Assembly: GCA_016929365.1 (NCBI GenBank)
Contig: JAFGIZ010000245.1
Coordinates: 1-5,931 of the forward strand
Source of the DNA: Lentisphaerota bacterium
GTDB taxonomy: Bacteria; Verrucomicrobiota; Kiritimatiellia; UBA8416; JAFGIZ01
Direction of reading: 5' to 3'
DNA length: 5,931 bases
How positions within the stretch are numbered: position 1 is the stretch's first letter; every line of letters begins with the position of its first letter. Below are positions 1 through 5,747 of this stretch, in pieces. A model generated the notes under the pieces. The model had not been told where the DNA came from. It was given only the letters and a program-made list of their open reading frames with translations, and did no database searches. Made by a program: the position numbers and the translations under genes.

Positions 1-146
1 GTCAAACACACCCCCTGTACCGCGACGCTCTCTCCCGCCTCCAAGGGCGTCTCCCAGGGGTCGTGCGACACCGCCACCCGCGCCCCGCCCGTGCCGCGCG
101 GCATCCGCTCGATCCGTCCGACCTTTTCGATCAATCCGCTAAACAT
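1..146 (-). CDS. ribE: Riboflavin synthase (alpha subunit), N-terminal part, cut by window edge
   Basis: The first 48 codons are present, starting with MFSGLIEKVGRIER and reaching ESVAVQGVCLT at the edge. The MF(S/T)G(L/I)IE opening and the G-(D/E)-S-(I/V)-AV-x-GVCLT block are hallmarks of the first lumazine-binding barrel of riboflavin synthase. The enzyme dismutates two molecules of 6,7-dimethyl-8-ribityllumazine into riboflavin and the pyrimidine that RibH reuses; it acts in the cytoplasm. The ATG at 146 overlaps the last 8 bases of ribD (ATGTTTAG shared), and a purine-rich GGAAGGGAA lies just upstream inside ribD, so the two genes are probably translationally coupled. The gene is called ribC in Bacillus nomenclature. 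The second barrel and C-terminus lie outside the window, so completeness cannot be judged. Confidence 0.93.
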   Translation of the reverse strand, partial: MFSGLIEKVGRIERMPRGTGGARVAVSHDPWETPLEAGESVAVQGVCL

Positions 147-1242
147 GCCCGTTCCCTTCCGCCGTCACCATCAGGTCCCGGCCGACGCGCCGCCATGCCG
201 TCACGCGCAGCGCCGGCGCCGTGTCCAAATGCCAGCCCGTCCCGCCCAGGGCCGGCACCCCGCCGTCCCCCAGCAGGCGCGGGGCCGTAAAGAACACGTA
301 CCGGTCCACGCAGCCGGCCCGCACCAGCGCCGCGGCCAGCGCCCCGCCCCCTTCGCACAGCACGTGCAGAACCTCCTCGCGCGCCAGCCGCCGCAGCAGC
401 CGCGGCAGCGAGACCCGGCCGCGCGCCGCCTGAATCCGCCAGACCCGCGCCCCGTGCCGCGCATAGGCCCGCGCCCGCGCCGCCGGGCACGCCGCGGTCG
501 TCGCTACGATCGTCCGCGCCGCCTGGGCGTCCCGCAAAACCCGCGCGCCGCGGGGCAACCCCGCGCGCGCATCCAGCACCACGCGCCACGGACCCGGTCC
601 GCCGCCCGGCGCCCGCAGCCCCGGATCGTCCGCGCACACCGTGCGTCCGCCCACCAGCACCGCGTCCGCGCGCCGGCGCAGGTCCGCCACGATCCGCCGC
701 GAGGCCGGACACGAAATCCAGCGCGACCGCCCCGACCCGTCCGCAATCCGCCCGTCCAGGGTCACCGCCAGCTTCAGCGTCACGTAGGGCCTGCCCTCCC
801 GCACCCACGTCGCAAAGGGCGCCAGCAGGGCCGCGGCCTCTTTGCGCCGCACGCCCGTCGCCACCGCGATGCCCGCCTTCCGCAGCCGCCGCAGGCCCCG
901 GCCCCGATGGCGCGGGTTCGGATCGCGCACGGCCGCCACGACGCGCGCCACGCCCGCGGCCATGATCCGCTCGGTGCAGGGCGGCGTGCGTCCCGCCGTG
1001 CAGCAGGGCTCCAGTGTCACGTACAGCGTCGCGCCCCGCGCCGCCGCGCCGGCCCGGTCGAGCGCCCGCACTTCCGCGTGCGGACCGCCCGCCCGGCGAT
1101 GGTACCCGCGGCCGACAACCCGGTTCCCCCGCACCACCACGGCGCCCACGGGCGGATTCGGCCGCGTGCGGCCCTCGCCGCGCCGCGCCAGCGCGAGCGC
1201 CTCGGCCATCCAGCGCGCGTCGCCTGCCGCCTGTGCCTCCAT
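139..1242 (-). CDS. ribD: Bifunctional diaminohydroxyphosphoribosylaminopyrimidine deaminase / 5-amino-6-(5-phosphoribosylamino)uracil reductase
   Basis: This 367-residue cytoplasmic protein carries out the second and third steps of the GTP branch of riboflavin synthesis. The N-terminal zinc deaminase domain (about 1-145) shows H55-A-E57 and PCC-T-A-G-R-T-P-P-C, giving zinc ligands H55, C80 and C89 and the catalytic proton shuttle E57, exactly as in the RibD deaminase family. The NADPH-dependent reductase domain (about 150-367) shows LKLAVTLDGRIA (155-167), a DAVLVGGRTVCADDP block, and CEGGGALAAALVRAGCVDR followed by APRLLGDG. Length is normal for RibD. The start follows a GGAGG motif by 6 bases and sits 13 bases after the nusB stop. 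The C-terminus overlaps ribE by 8 bases. The protein is very arginine- and alanine-rich, as expected from the high G+C. Both half-active sites look intact. Confidence 0.96.
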   Translation of the reverse strand: MEAQAAGDARWMAEALALARRGEGRTRPNPPVGAVVVRGNRVVGRGYHRRAGGPHAEVRALDRAGAAARGATLYVTLEPCCTAGRTPPCTERIMAAGVARVVAAVRDPNPRHRGRGLRRLRKAGIAVATGVRRKEAAALLAPFATWVREGRPYVTLKLAVTLDGRIADGSGRSRWISCPASRRIVADLRRRADAVLVGGRTVCADDPGLRAPGGGPGPWRVVLDARAGLPRGARVLRDAQAARTIVATTAACPAARARAYARHGARVWRIQAARGRVSLPRLLRRLAREEVLHVLCEGGGALAAALVRAGCVDRYVFFTAPRLLGDGGVPALGGTGWHLDTAPALRVTAWRRVGRDLMVTAEGNGHV

Positions 1243-1255
1243 GCGTGCCTCCGCC

Positions 1256-1693
1256 TCAGGACGCGGACGCCCCGGGAACCCGGCCCGCCGCGCCCAGCTC
1301 CTTGCGCGCCCGGTCGAGAATCCCGTTCACGAACTTGCCCGACTCGGTCATGCTGAAATACTTGGCAATGTCGACGGCCTCGTTGATCACCACCGCCGGC
1401 GGTATCGCCCCGCAATACCGCAGCTCGTACAACCCGAGCCGCAGCACGTTGCGCTCGATCACCCCCATGCGCCGCAGGTCCCAGTTGCGCGCATACTGCC
1501 GCAGCAGCCCGTCCAGCGCCTCCCGGTGCGCCATGACGCCCCGCACCGCCGCTTCCGTGAAGGCGCGCGTCCGCGCGTCGGCCGGATACGTCTCGAAAAA
1601 ACGGGCCAGCACCGTCTCCACCTCGCCGGGATTCAGATCCAGCTCGAAGAGGAGCTGGATCGCCCATTCCCGTCCCTGCCTCCGCGTCGCCAT
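1256..1693 (-). CDS. nusB: Transcription antitermination factor NusB
   Basis: A 145-residue protein of the all-helical NusB family. NusB with NusE (S10) binds boxA RNA in rRNA leaders and supports processive antitermination. Family landmarks are visible: the N-terminal R-x-x-A-x-Q-L-L-F-E-L-D segment (about 8-20), and the C-terminal block W-D-L-R-R-M-G-V-I-E-R-N-V-L-R-L-G-L-Y-E-L (71-91), IPPAVVINEAVDIAKYFS (97-114), and KFVNGILDRARKEL (120-133). The ATG at 1693 is preceded by GGAGGGGG at 6 bases; the frame stays open further upstream, but that stretch overlaps ribH and has no family similarity. It lies 23 bases after ribH and 13 bases before ribD. A ribH-nusB pairing is common in bacteria, so placing it inside a riboflavin unit reflects co-transcription rather than a role in the pathway. 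Confidence 0.95.
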   Translation of the reverse strand: MATRRQGREWAIQLLFELDLNPGEVETVLARFFETYPADARTRAFTEAAVRGVMAHREALDGLLRQYARNWDLRRMGVIERNVLRLGLYELRYCGAIPPAVVINEAVDIAKYFSMTESGKFVNGILDRARKELGAAGRVPGASAS

Positions 1694-1716
1694 GCGCGCC
1701 CCCTCCGTATTCCCGC

Positions 1717-2181
1717 CTAGCCCAGCGCGCGGTACAGGGCGACCATCTCCACCGCCGCCTGAGCCGCGTTCCAGCCCTTGTTGCCCGCTTTCGTCCCCGA
1801 CCGCTCGATCGCTTGTTCCAGCGTCTGCGCCGCAACCATGCCGTTGATCACCGGCACGGGGCCCTCCGCCGCCAGTTGCGACAGCGCGCGGGCGACCTGG
1901 TTGTTGATCAGGTCGGCGTGCGGCGTGGCGCCCTGGATCACCGCGCCCAGCACGATCACCGCGTCGTACGCGCCGCCGGCCGCCATCTTGCGCGCCGCCA
2001 TCGGCGTCTCGTTCCCGCCCGGCACCCACGCCGCCGTAATGGCGTCCGGCGCGGCCCCGTGCCGTACAAGACAATCCACCGCCCCGTCCAGCAGCTGCTT
2101 CGTCAGCAGGCTGTTGAAACGACTCACCACGATCCCGAACCGCATCCCCGTCGCGTCCAATGTGGCGCTGATTTCCTTCAT
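1717..2181 (-). CDS. ribH: 6,7-dimethyl-8-ribityllumazine synthase
   Basis: A 154-residue lumazine synthase, which condenses 5-amino-6-ribitylaminouracil with 3,4-dihydroxy-2-butanone 4-phosphate. It aligns without gaps, from memory, to the Bacillus subtilis enzyme, so numbering is shared. Conserved: R21-F22-N23 (F22 stacks on the substrate ring), E58, G84-A-T-P-H88 (catalytic His), E126-R127 (phosphate) and T130-K-A-G-N-K135-G. Unusual: the normally PGAFEIP loop reads PGGNETP (F57 to N), the VIRGATxHxDY segment reads VIQGATPHADL, and the PVIFG segment reads PVING (F113 to N). The conserved catalytic residues argue for an active enzyme, but two pocket aromatics are replaced by Asn. The ATG at 2181 has an AAAGGA motif 8 bases upstream. 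It is the second gene of the operon, 138 bases after ribBA and 23 before nusB. Confidence 0.95.
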   Translation of the reverse strand: MKEISATLDATGMRFGIVVSRFNSLLTKQLLDGAVDCLVRHGAAPDAITAAWVPGGNETPMAARKMAAGGAYDAVIVLGAVIQGATPHADLINNQVARALSQLAAEGPVPVINGMVAAQTLEQAIERSGTKAGNKGWNAAQAAVEMVALYRALG

Positions 2182-2319
2182 TGCCTGTTCCTTTCTCCGT
2201 TTTTCCCCCTAACGCCGCACCGCGCGATACCGGCCCATCCCGGACCGCTAGCGCGCCTCAGGTTCCACGCCTCCGGAAAGGCGAACCCGAACCCCGACAC
2301 CTGAAACCCGAAACCTCCC
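2182..2319. other. ribBA-ribH spacer with hairpin and degenerate heptamers
   Basis: This 138-base gap is long compared with the other junctions of the operon (23, 13 and minus 8 bases). It contains a hairpin at 2261-2287 (CGCCT pairing with AGGCG around a 6-base loop, extended by GGTT/AACC beyond a 3-base bulge) and a run of 7-base repeats at 2283-2316. No run of U follows the hairpin on the minus strand, so it is not a typical intrinsic terminator, and I see no convincing promoter for ribH. The ribH ribosome binding site (AAAGGA) lies at its downstream end. No protein-like reading frame was seen. Confidence 0.7.
2283..2316 (-). repeat. Degenerate GAACCCY heptamer array
   Basis: On the plus strand five units follow each other: GAACCC, GAACCCC, GACACCT, GAAACCC, GAAACCT. 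The 7-base period and the GAACCCY core match the perfect arrays found in both ends of the insertion sequence at 3942-3969 and 5750-5777. The units here are more diverged, the order of hairpin and array is opposite to that of the IS ends, and there is no transposase fragment nearby. It therefore looks like an intergenic repeat rather than an IS relic. Confidence 0.6.
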
Positions 2320-3516
2320 CTACATCCAATGCCCCAGCTTCTCCTTCTTGGTCGCCAGGTAGAAGCGGCTGTGTTCGTTCTCCTGCGTCACCAGCGGCAC
2401 GCGCTCGACGATTTTCAGCCCGTAGCCTTCGAGCCCCACGATCTTGCGCGGATTGTTCGTCATCAGCCGGATCCCCTGCAGGCCGAGCGACGCCAGGATC
2501 TGCGCGCCCACCCCGTATTCCCGCAGGTCGGCGTCGAAGCCCAGCCGTTCGTTGGCTTCGACGGTGTCCAGCCCTTCCTCCTGCTGCAGCGCGTAGGCAT
2601 GAATCTTGTTGGCCAGGCCGATGCCCCGCCCCTCCTGGCGCATGTACAGCACCACGCCCGCCCCTTCCGCCGCCACCCGCTCCAGTGCGGCGTGGAGCTG
2701 CGAGCCGCAATCGCAGCGCAGCGAGCCGAACACGTCGCCCGTGAGGCATTCGCTGTGTACCCGCACGAGCACGCCGTCCCGGTCCGCGACGTCGCCCATG
2801 ACCAGTGCCACGTGATGCTGATCGTCCTCGACCGAGCGGTAGAGCCGCAGCCGGAAACGGCCGTACACCGTCGGCAGCTCCACCTCGCGCACGAAGGCGA
2901 TGATCTGCTCCTTGCGCCGCCGGTAGGCGATCAGGTCCGCCACGCTCGTCAGCGGCAGCCCGTGCGCTTCGGCAAACGCCTGCAACTCCGGCAGCCGCGC
3001 CATGCTCCCGTCCTCGTGCAGGATTTCGCAGATCACGCCCGCGGGGGACAGCCCGGCCAGGCGCGCGAGGTCCACCGCGGTCTCGGTATGCCCCGCCCGC
3101 CGCAGCACGCCGCCCTCGCGGGCTTCCAGCGGAAAGACGTGACCCGGCGTCACCAGGTCCGCGCGTTCCGAAGCGGGATCGACCAGGACGCGCACCGTGT
3201 GCGCCCGGTCGTGCGCGCTGATTCCCGTCGTGACCCCCTCGGCCGCGTCCACCGACTCCATGAAGGCCGTCCGGTAGGGGTCCCCCGCCCCCCGGGTCGC
3301 CATCCGGCCGATGCCCAGGGCCCGCAGCCGCGCCGCGGTCAGCGCCACGCAGATCAGGCCGCGCCCGTGCCGCGCCATGAAATTGATCGCCGCGTCGCCG
3401 GCCTTTTCAGCCGCGACAATCAGGTCCCCCTCGTTCTCGCGCTGCTCGTCGTCCACCACGACGACCATGCGTCCCTCCCGGAACGCCGCGATGACCGTTT
3501 CCATCGGCGTAAACAT
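2320..3516 (-). CDS. ribBA: Bifunctional 3,4-dihydroxy-2-butanone 4-phosphate synthase / GTP cyclohydrolase II
   Basis: A 398-residue fusion supplying both branches of riboflavin synthesis. The N-terminal RibB domain (about 1-203) shows the acidic loop DDEQRENEGDL (22-32), RTAFMESVDAAEGVTTGISAHDRA (82-105), DLVTPGHVFPLEAREGGVLRRAGHTE (120-145) and CEILHEDGSMAR (163-174). The C-terminal RibA domain (about 210-398) shows zinc cysteines C257, C268 and C270 in HSECLTGDVFGSLRCDCGSQL, then RQEGRGIGL (293-301), DLREYGVGAQIL (330-341) and LMTNNPRK (351-358), ending KKEKLGHWM. Both domains look complete. The ATG at 3516 is chosen because MFTPMETV matches usual RibB starts, a GGGGGAG motif lies just upstream, and an apparent in-frame ATG at 3571-3573 sits upstream of the riboswitch's terminator hairpin. 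ATG 3504 is a possible alternative. It is first in the operon and directly under FMN riboswitch control. Confidence 0.96.
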   Translation of the reverse strand: MFTPMETVIAAFREGRMVVVVDDEQRENEGDLIVAAEKAGDAAINFMARHGRGLICVALTAARLRALGIGRMATRGAGDPYRTAFMESVDAAEGVTTGISAHDRAHTVRVLVDPASERADLVTPGHVFPLEAREGGVLRRAGHTETAVDLARLAGLSPAGVICEILHEDGSMARLPELQAFAEAHGLPLTSVADLIAYRRRKEQIIAFVREVELPTVYGRFRLRLYRSVEDDQHHVALVMGDVADRDGVLVRVHSECLTGDVFGSLRCDCGSQLHAALERVAAEGAGVVLYMRQEGRGIGLANKIHAYALQQEEGLDTVEANERLGFDADLREYGVGAQILASLGLQGIRLMTNNPRKIVGLEGYGLKIVERVPLVTQENEHSRFYLATKKEKLGHWM

Positions 3517-3531
3517 CGTCTCCCCCGCCAC

Positions 3532-3564
3532 AAAAAACGCGCCCGGAAGAAGATTCCGGACGCG
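3532..3564 (-). terminator. Intrinsic terminator of the FMN riboswitch
   Basis: On the minus strand CGCGTCCGGAA (3564-3554) pairs with TTCCGGGCGCG (3548-3538) over 11 pairs with one G-U, around a TCTTC loop, and is followed by six U (3537-3532). This is a strong rho-independent terminator. It lies 18 bases after the riboswitch and 15 bases before the ribBA start, the usual position of an expression platform. By family knowledge FMN binding should favour this hairpin and stop transcription before ribBA. Confidence 0.92.
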
Positions 3565-3582
3565 CTGCGTCATGCCTCGCTC

Positions 3583-3720
3583 CGTCTTCTCCCATCCAGA
3601 CTGTACTGTCGGCCCCGGAATTCCACCGGGTCGGTCCGTTCACACGGACTCGCGGGCTCTCACCGCCGGTCGGGAATCGGCCGGAACCGTCCGTTCCGCC
3701 CTCACCCAATCCTGAAGACA
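3583..3720 (-). promoter_or_regulatory. FMN riboswitch (RFN element)
   Basis: The conserved core is read directly on the minus strand. P1 is TGTCTTC (3720-3714) with GAAGACG (3589-3583). Next come TTCCCGACCGGCGGTGAGAG and AGCCCGCGAG, a P5-like stem with GTCCG/CGGAC, the GGTGGAATTCCGGGGCCGAC block, and GTACAGTCTGGATGGGAGAA. These are the signature segments of the FMN aptamer that controls riboflavin synthesis and transport genes. It precedes ribBA and a strong intrinsic terminator, so it most likely works by transcription attenuation. One oddity: the P2 loop carries a 23-base extra hairpin (3679-3701) between the usual GGGTGA and the ATTCCC segments. The spacer between GGCGGT and AGCCCGCGA is minimal, unlike enterobacterial versions. 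Confidence 0.97.
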
Positions 3721-3737
3721 GGTAAAATTGTGATCCC

Positions 3738-3766
3738 TGTATACCAGCTCCGCCCGGGATAGGCAA
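3738..3766 (-). promoter_or_regulatory. Putative sigma70 promoter of the riboflavin operon
   Basis: On the minus strand TTGCCT (3766-3761) and TATACA (3743-3738) are separated by 17 bases, each matching the -35 or -10 consensus at 4 of 6 positions. Transcription would begin near 3731, about 10 bases before the riboswitch P1 stem, which is a sensible distance. The A/T-rich stretch around 3723-3729 stands out in this G+C-rich sequence. It lies 144 bases from the IS insertion point, so the promoter appears intact. Confidence 0.6.
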
Positions 3767-3904
3767 GCCCCGATCAGCGGACACGACGGGAGCCGGCGCA
3801 TGCCCGCAGACCGCAGACGGCCACCCGGGCTCAAACCTTGCACGGCAAGCCGCCTTCGGCGAGATGTCTCGACAAGCTCGATATGGCGGTTCTATGGGGA
3901 ACGT
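3767..3904. other. Non-coding stretch between rib promoter and IS
   Basis: I see no gene here. There are small palindromes (GCCG/CGGC and CGAGA/TCTCG near 3850-3871) but no U tracts, no convincing ribosome binding site and no recognisable protein. Together with 5813-5878 it would have formed one intergenic region of roughly 210 bases before the IS inserted. Confidence 0.5.
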
Positions 3905-3910
3905 GAACTA
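3905..3910 (+). repeat. Left target site duplication GAACTA
   Basis: GAACTA abuts the left IS end (GACCC) and recurs exactly after the right IS end (GGGTC) at 5807-5812. The repeats are perfect, directly oriented and adjoin the inverted ends, which is what a 6-bp target duplication looks like. A 6-base match could arise by chance, but it sits exactly at the inverted-repeat boundaries. Confidence 0.8.
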
Positions 3911-3971
3911 GACCCTGTCCGAAAAGGTCTTTTCGGACAGCAGGGTTCAGGGTTCGGGGTTCAGGGTTCAG
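3911..3971 (+). repeat. Left terminal inverted repeat of the IS, with hairpin and heptamers
   Basis: The 61-base left end matches the reverse complement of 5748-5806 at 53 of 61 aligned columns (hand alignment, one 2-base gap). It has three parts: the outer GACC, a hairpin (3915-3925 with 3930-3940, 11 pairs, loop GGTC), and the heptamer array from 3942. The inner 30 bases (3942-3971) are identical to the other end. Such a long, internally structured inverted repeat is unusual for an IS of this size. Confidence 0.85.
3942..3969 (+). repeat. AGGGTTC heptamer array, left IS end
   Basis: Four units: AGGGTTC, AGGGTTC, GGGGTTC, AGGGTTC, followed by AG. Four GGG runs separated by four-base spacers (TTCA, TTCG, TTCA) fit the classic intramolecular G-quadruplex pattern. 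The G-rich strand runs 5' to 3' into the element. Confidence 0.85.
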
Positions 3972-4055
3972 TAAATCCGAGCGGCCAATCCGCTCGACAT
4001 AGAGTGTCGCAACATGCTAGTGTTCAACAACTTCCAGTCACGAAAGGAGTTGAGC

Positions 4056-4130
4056 ATGCCAGCATGTGCGACACAGAAGACGATAGCCGACGCAGCCCCC
4101 ATCAGCAACCTGTTTCTTCCTGTTTCTTCC
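4056..4130 (+). pseudogene. Detached N-terminus of the IS transposase, out of frame
   Basis: The ATG at 4056 has a strong ribosome binding site (AAAGGAG at 4043-4049, 6 bases away) and reads MPACATQKTIADAAPISNLF-LPV before losing the frame of the main transposase. The frame runs on to a stop at 4304 with no sensible product. A 10-base unit (tgtttcttcc) occurs twice in tandem at 4111-4120 and 4121-4130. Removing one copy joins this segment in frame to PDTDFRDYLDE and then to the long transposase frame at 4168, giving 516 residues. I infer this is the original start of the transposase and that the duplication separated it from the rest. A programmed shift is less likely: it would need +1 and there is no A-rich slippery stretch. 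Confidence 0.75.
4111..4130 (+). repeat. 10-bp tandem duplication causing a frameshift
   Basis: The sequence tgtttcttcc is present twice back to back. Ten bases shift the reading frame by one, and removal of one copy restores a continuous transposase frame with charged, protein-like residues (VPDTDFRDYLDE) on the far side. Confidence 0.85.
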
Positions 4131-4167
4131 GGTTCCCGACACCGACTTTCGCGATTATCTGGACGAA

Positions 4168-5616
4168 GTGGCCCAGTTGCTTCGATTCGCGCCCGAAATC
4201 ATCACGGCGATCGAGGGCGATCTGGATGCGCATGCGCTGGCGAAGAAGAAGCTTCGACTGGAGGACCGAAGGTTCTTCCAAAGCCAGACAGAGGATTTGC
4301 CTGAGCTGGAGATTGAACAGACGGAGGTCTCGGGTGGCGATTTAGCGCTGGGGATTGGGCGACCCCGAATGCCGGCGGAGAGCGTGTACGTATTTCTGAT
4401 GTTGCGCGGTTTCCTCGGTTCGTTGAGCACGAAGCAGTCGCGCCGGTTCCTGCGTGAGTCGATGAGCTTGTACGGATGGCTTCAAAGGCGTGGGCTCACG
4501 ATGCCTGGGGTCAGCACGATACTCGACAACCTCAAGGTGATCAGTCAGAAGACGCGGGAGTTGATCTTCGATCGGCAGATTGCGCGGATACTCGGAGAAG
4601 GGCTTGACGATTTCAAGGCAGTGACGATCGACAGCACCTCGGTGAAAGCGAACAGCTCCTGGCCGAACGATGCCAAGATTCTCACGGGGCTTCTGATGCG
4701 TGTGGATCGGCTGGGGCAGAAGCTGGATGTGTTCGGACTGGAGAACTTCCGGCAGGGATGGGTTCCTCGCTGGCTCGAAGAGATGGACAAGCAGGAGTTT
4801 CAGATCTGCCTGGTGGCCGGCAAGGCGAACTCCAGGGCCAAGCTGAAGCAGGGCTACCGGCAGTTGCTCCGAAAGGGCAAGCAGGCGTTGGCGGCATTGA
4901 AGCTCGAGTTCAATGCTCTTGAGAGCGTTGTCCAGATCGACGCGTTCGCACCGAGCCGCCGCATACTCCTGCAAAGGGTGATCGAACAGATCAGGAGCGA
5001 TCTTTCCGATGCACAGCGGGTAATCAACTACGCCTCGGATCGCGTGTTCCACGAGAAGAAGCTGCCCTCCACGGAGAAGGTGCTGAGCCTGTCGGATGGT
5101 TCGGCCGCCTACATCAAGAAGGGCGATCGCAATCCGATGATCGGCTACAAGCCGCAACTGGTTCGTAGCGAGCACGGTTTCGTTACCAGCCTGCTGGTTC
5201 CCGAAGGCAACGCGGCCGACGCCATCAAGCTGGTGCCGGCTATCGCCGATTCGATCCGGCGCACCGGCGTCGTTGCCGACTTGGTCAGCACCGATGACGG
5301 GTATGCCTCGGCGAAGGGCCGCGACGCGCTGCGCGAGATGGGCATAGCCGATGTCAGCATCAGCGGGGCCAAGGGCAAGAAGTTGACGACACTGGAGAAC
5401 TGGGAGAGCGAGACCTACCGGGATGCGCGCCGTTATCGTTCCGCGGTGGAATCGCTCATGTTCACCATCAAAGACGGATTTGCTTTCGGTGAACTGGGCC
5501 GCCGTGGCATCGAGGCGGTAAGGGCTGAACTGCTGGAGAAGGTGTTGGCCTATAACTGCTGCCGGAGCATCTTGCTCAGGCAACGACAACGAGAGGAACT
5601 CGAACCGGCGGCGTAG
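4168..5616 (+). CDS. IS transposase, DDE type, main body (start displaced by frameshift)
   Basis: The open frame gives 482 residues from a GTG at 4168; with the repaired upstream start it would be 516. Transposases of this class catalyse cut-and-paste or related strand transfer with an RNase H-like DDE triad. Likely residues are D155 in VTIDSTSVKAN, D376 or D377 in VSTDDGYASAKGRDAL, and E428 in YRSAVESLMFTIKDG. The domain order fits: N-terminal DNA-binding segment including the RRFLRESMSLYGWLQRRGL region (92-110), first Asp, a long charged helical insert (about 190-300), then second Asp and Glu, ending in the RAELLEKVLAYNCCRSIL helix typical of IS4/IS5/IS1182-like enzymes. There is no good ribosome binding site before GTG 4168, and coding character continues upstream (TDFRDYLDE) to a stop at 4084, so this GTG is probably not the native start. 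The catalytic core is intact. Its codon use is less G+C-rich than the rib genes, consistent with transfer. Confidence 0.88.
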   Translation: MAQLLRFAPEIITAIEGDLDAHALAKKKLRLEDRRFFQSQTEDLPELEIEQTEVSGGDLALGIGRPRMPAESVYVFLMLRGFLGSLSTKQSRRFLRESMSLYGWLQRRGLTMPGVSTILDNLKVISQKTRELIFDRQIARILGEGLDDFKAVTIDSTSVKANSSWPNDAKILTGLLMRVDRLGQKLDVFGLENFRQGWVPRWLEEMDKQEFQICLVAGKANSRAKLKQGYRQLLRKGKQALAALKLEFNALESVVQIDAFAPSRRILLQRVIEQIRSDLSDAQRVINYASDRVFHEKKLPSTEKVLSLSDGSAAYIKKGDRNPMIGYKPQLVRSEHGFVTSLLVPEGNAADAIKLVPAIADSIRRTGVVADLVSTDDGYASAKGRDALREMGIADVSISGAKGKKLTTLENWESETYRDARRYRSAVESLMFTIKDGFAFGELGRRGIEAVRAELLEKVLAYNCCRSILLRQRQREELEPAA

Positions 5617-5747
5617 ATGCCGTCGAGAGGACGATGAACACGAAACTCACAGAACAGGTGCGTCAACGTCCGGCGAAAGATGGGGCGACCAAGGACCCTT
5701 GCCCGCGGAAATGCCGCGACAGCAGCACCTCACGGCCCGAGCCGCGC
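5617..5747. other. Non-coding right flank inside the IS
   Basis: About 130 bases separate the transposase stop from the right terminal repeat. A short open frame (5634-5855) runs through the heptamers and past the IS boundary, has a proline/arginine-rich composition dictated by the repeats, and is not credible as a gene. No terminator with a U tract was found here. Confidence 0.6.

Noticed and set aside
91..1356. A 421-codon open frame on the plus strand opposite ribD
   Set aside because: Its product is an extremely Arg/Pro/Ala-rich string with no family features, as expected for the antisense of a G+C-rich gene; ribD on the other strand has complete catalytic motifs.
3517..3573. A longer ribBA start at ATG 3573 (19 extra codons)
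   Set aside because: It has a passable GGAG, but the ATG lies just upstream of the riboswitch's terminator hairpin and the added residues would be encoded by that hairpin and its U tract; MFTPMETV at 3516 fits RibB N-termini.
2329..3762. A 477-codon open frame on the plus strand opposite ribBA and the riboswitch
   Set aside because: It runs through a conserved riboswitch and the reverse strand of a well-supported enzyme, with a His/Arg/Pro-rich composition and no recognisable domain.
3978..4009. Overlapping small palindromes (CGAGCGG/CCGCTCG and CGACA/TGTCG) inside the IS left end
   Set aside because: They are mutually exclusive short stems with no partner at the right end; I could not tie them to a function.
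3800..4345. A 181-codon plus-strand frame across the IS left boundary
   Set aside because: It crosses the target duplication, the terminal repeat and the transposase start; its sequence is dictated by the repeats.
4342..5589. A 415-codon open frame on the minus strand opposite the transposase
   Set aside because: The transposase frame has a coherent DDE layout; the opposite frame has no motifs and no ribosome binding site.
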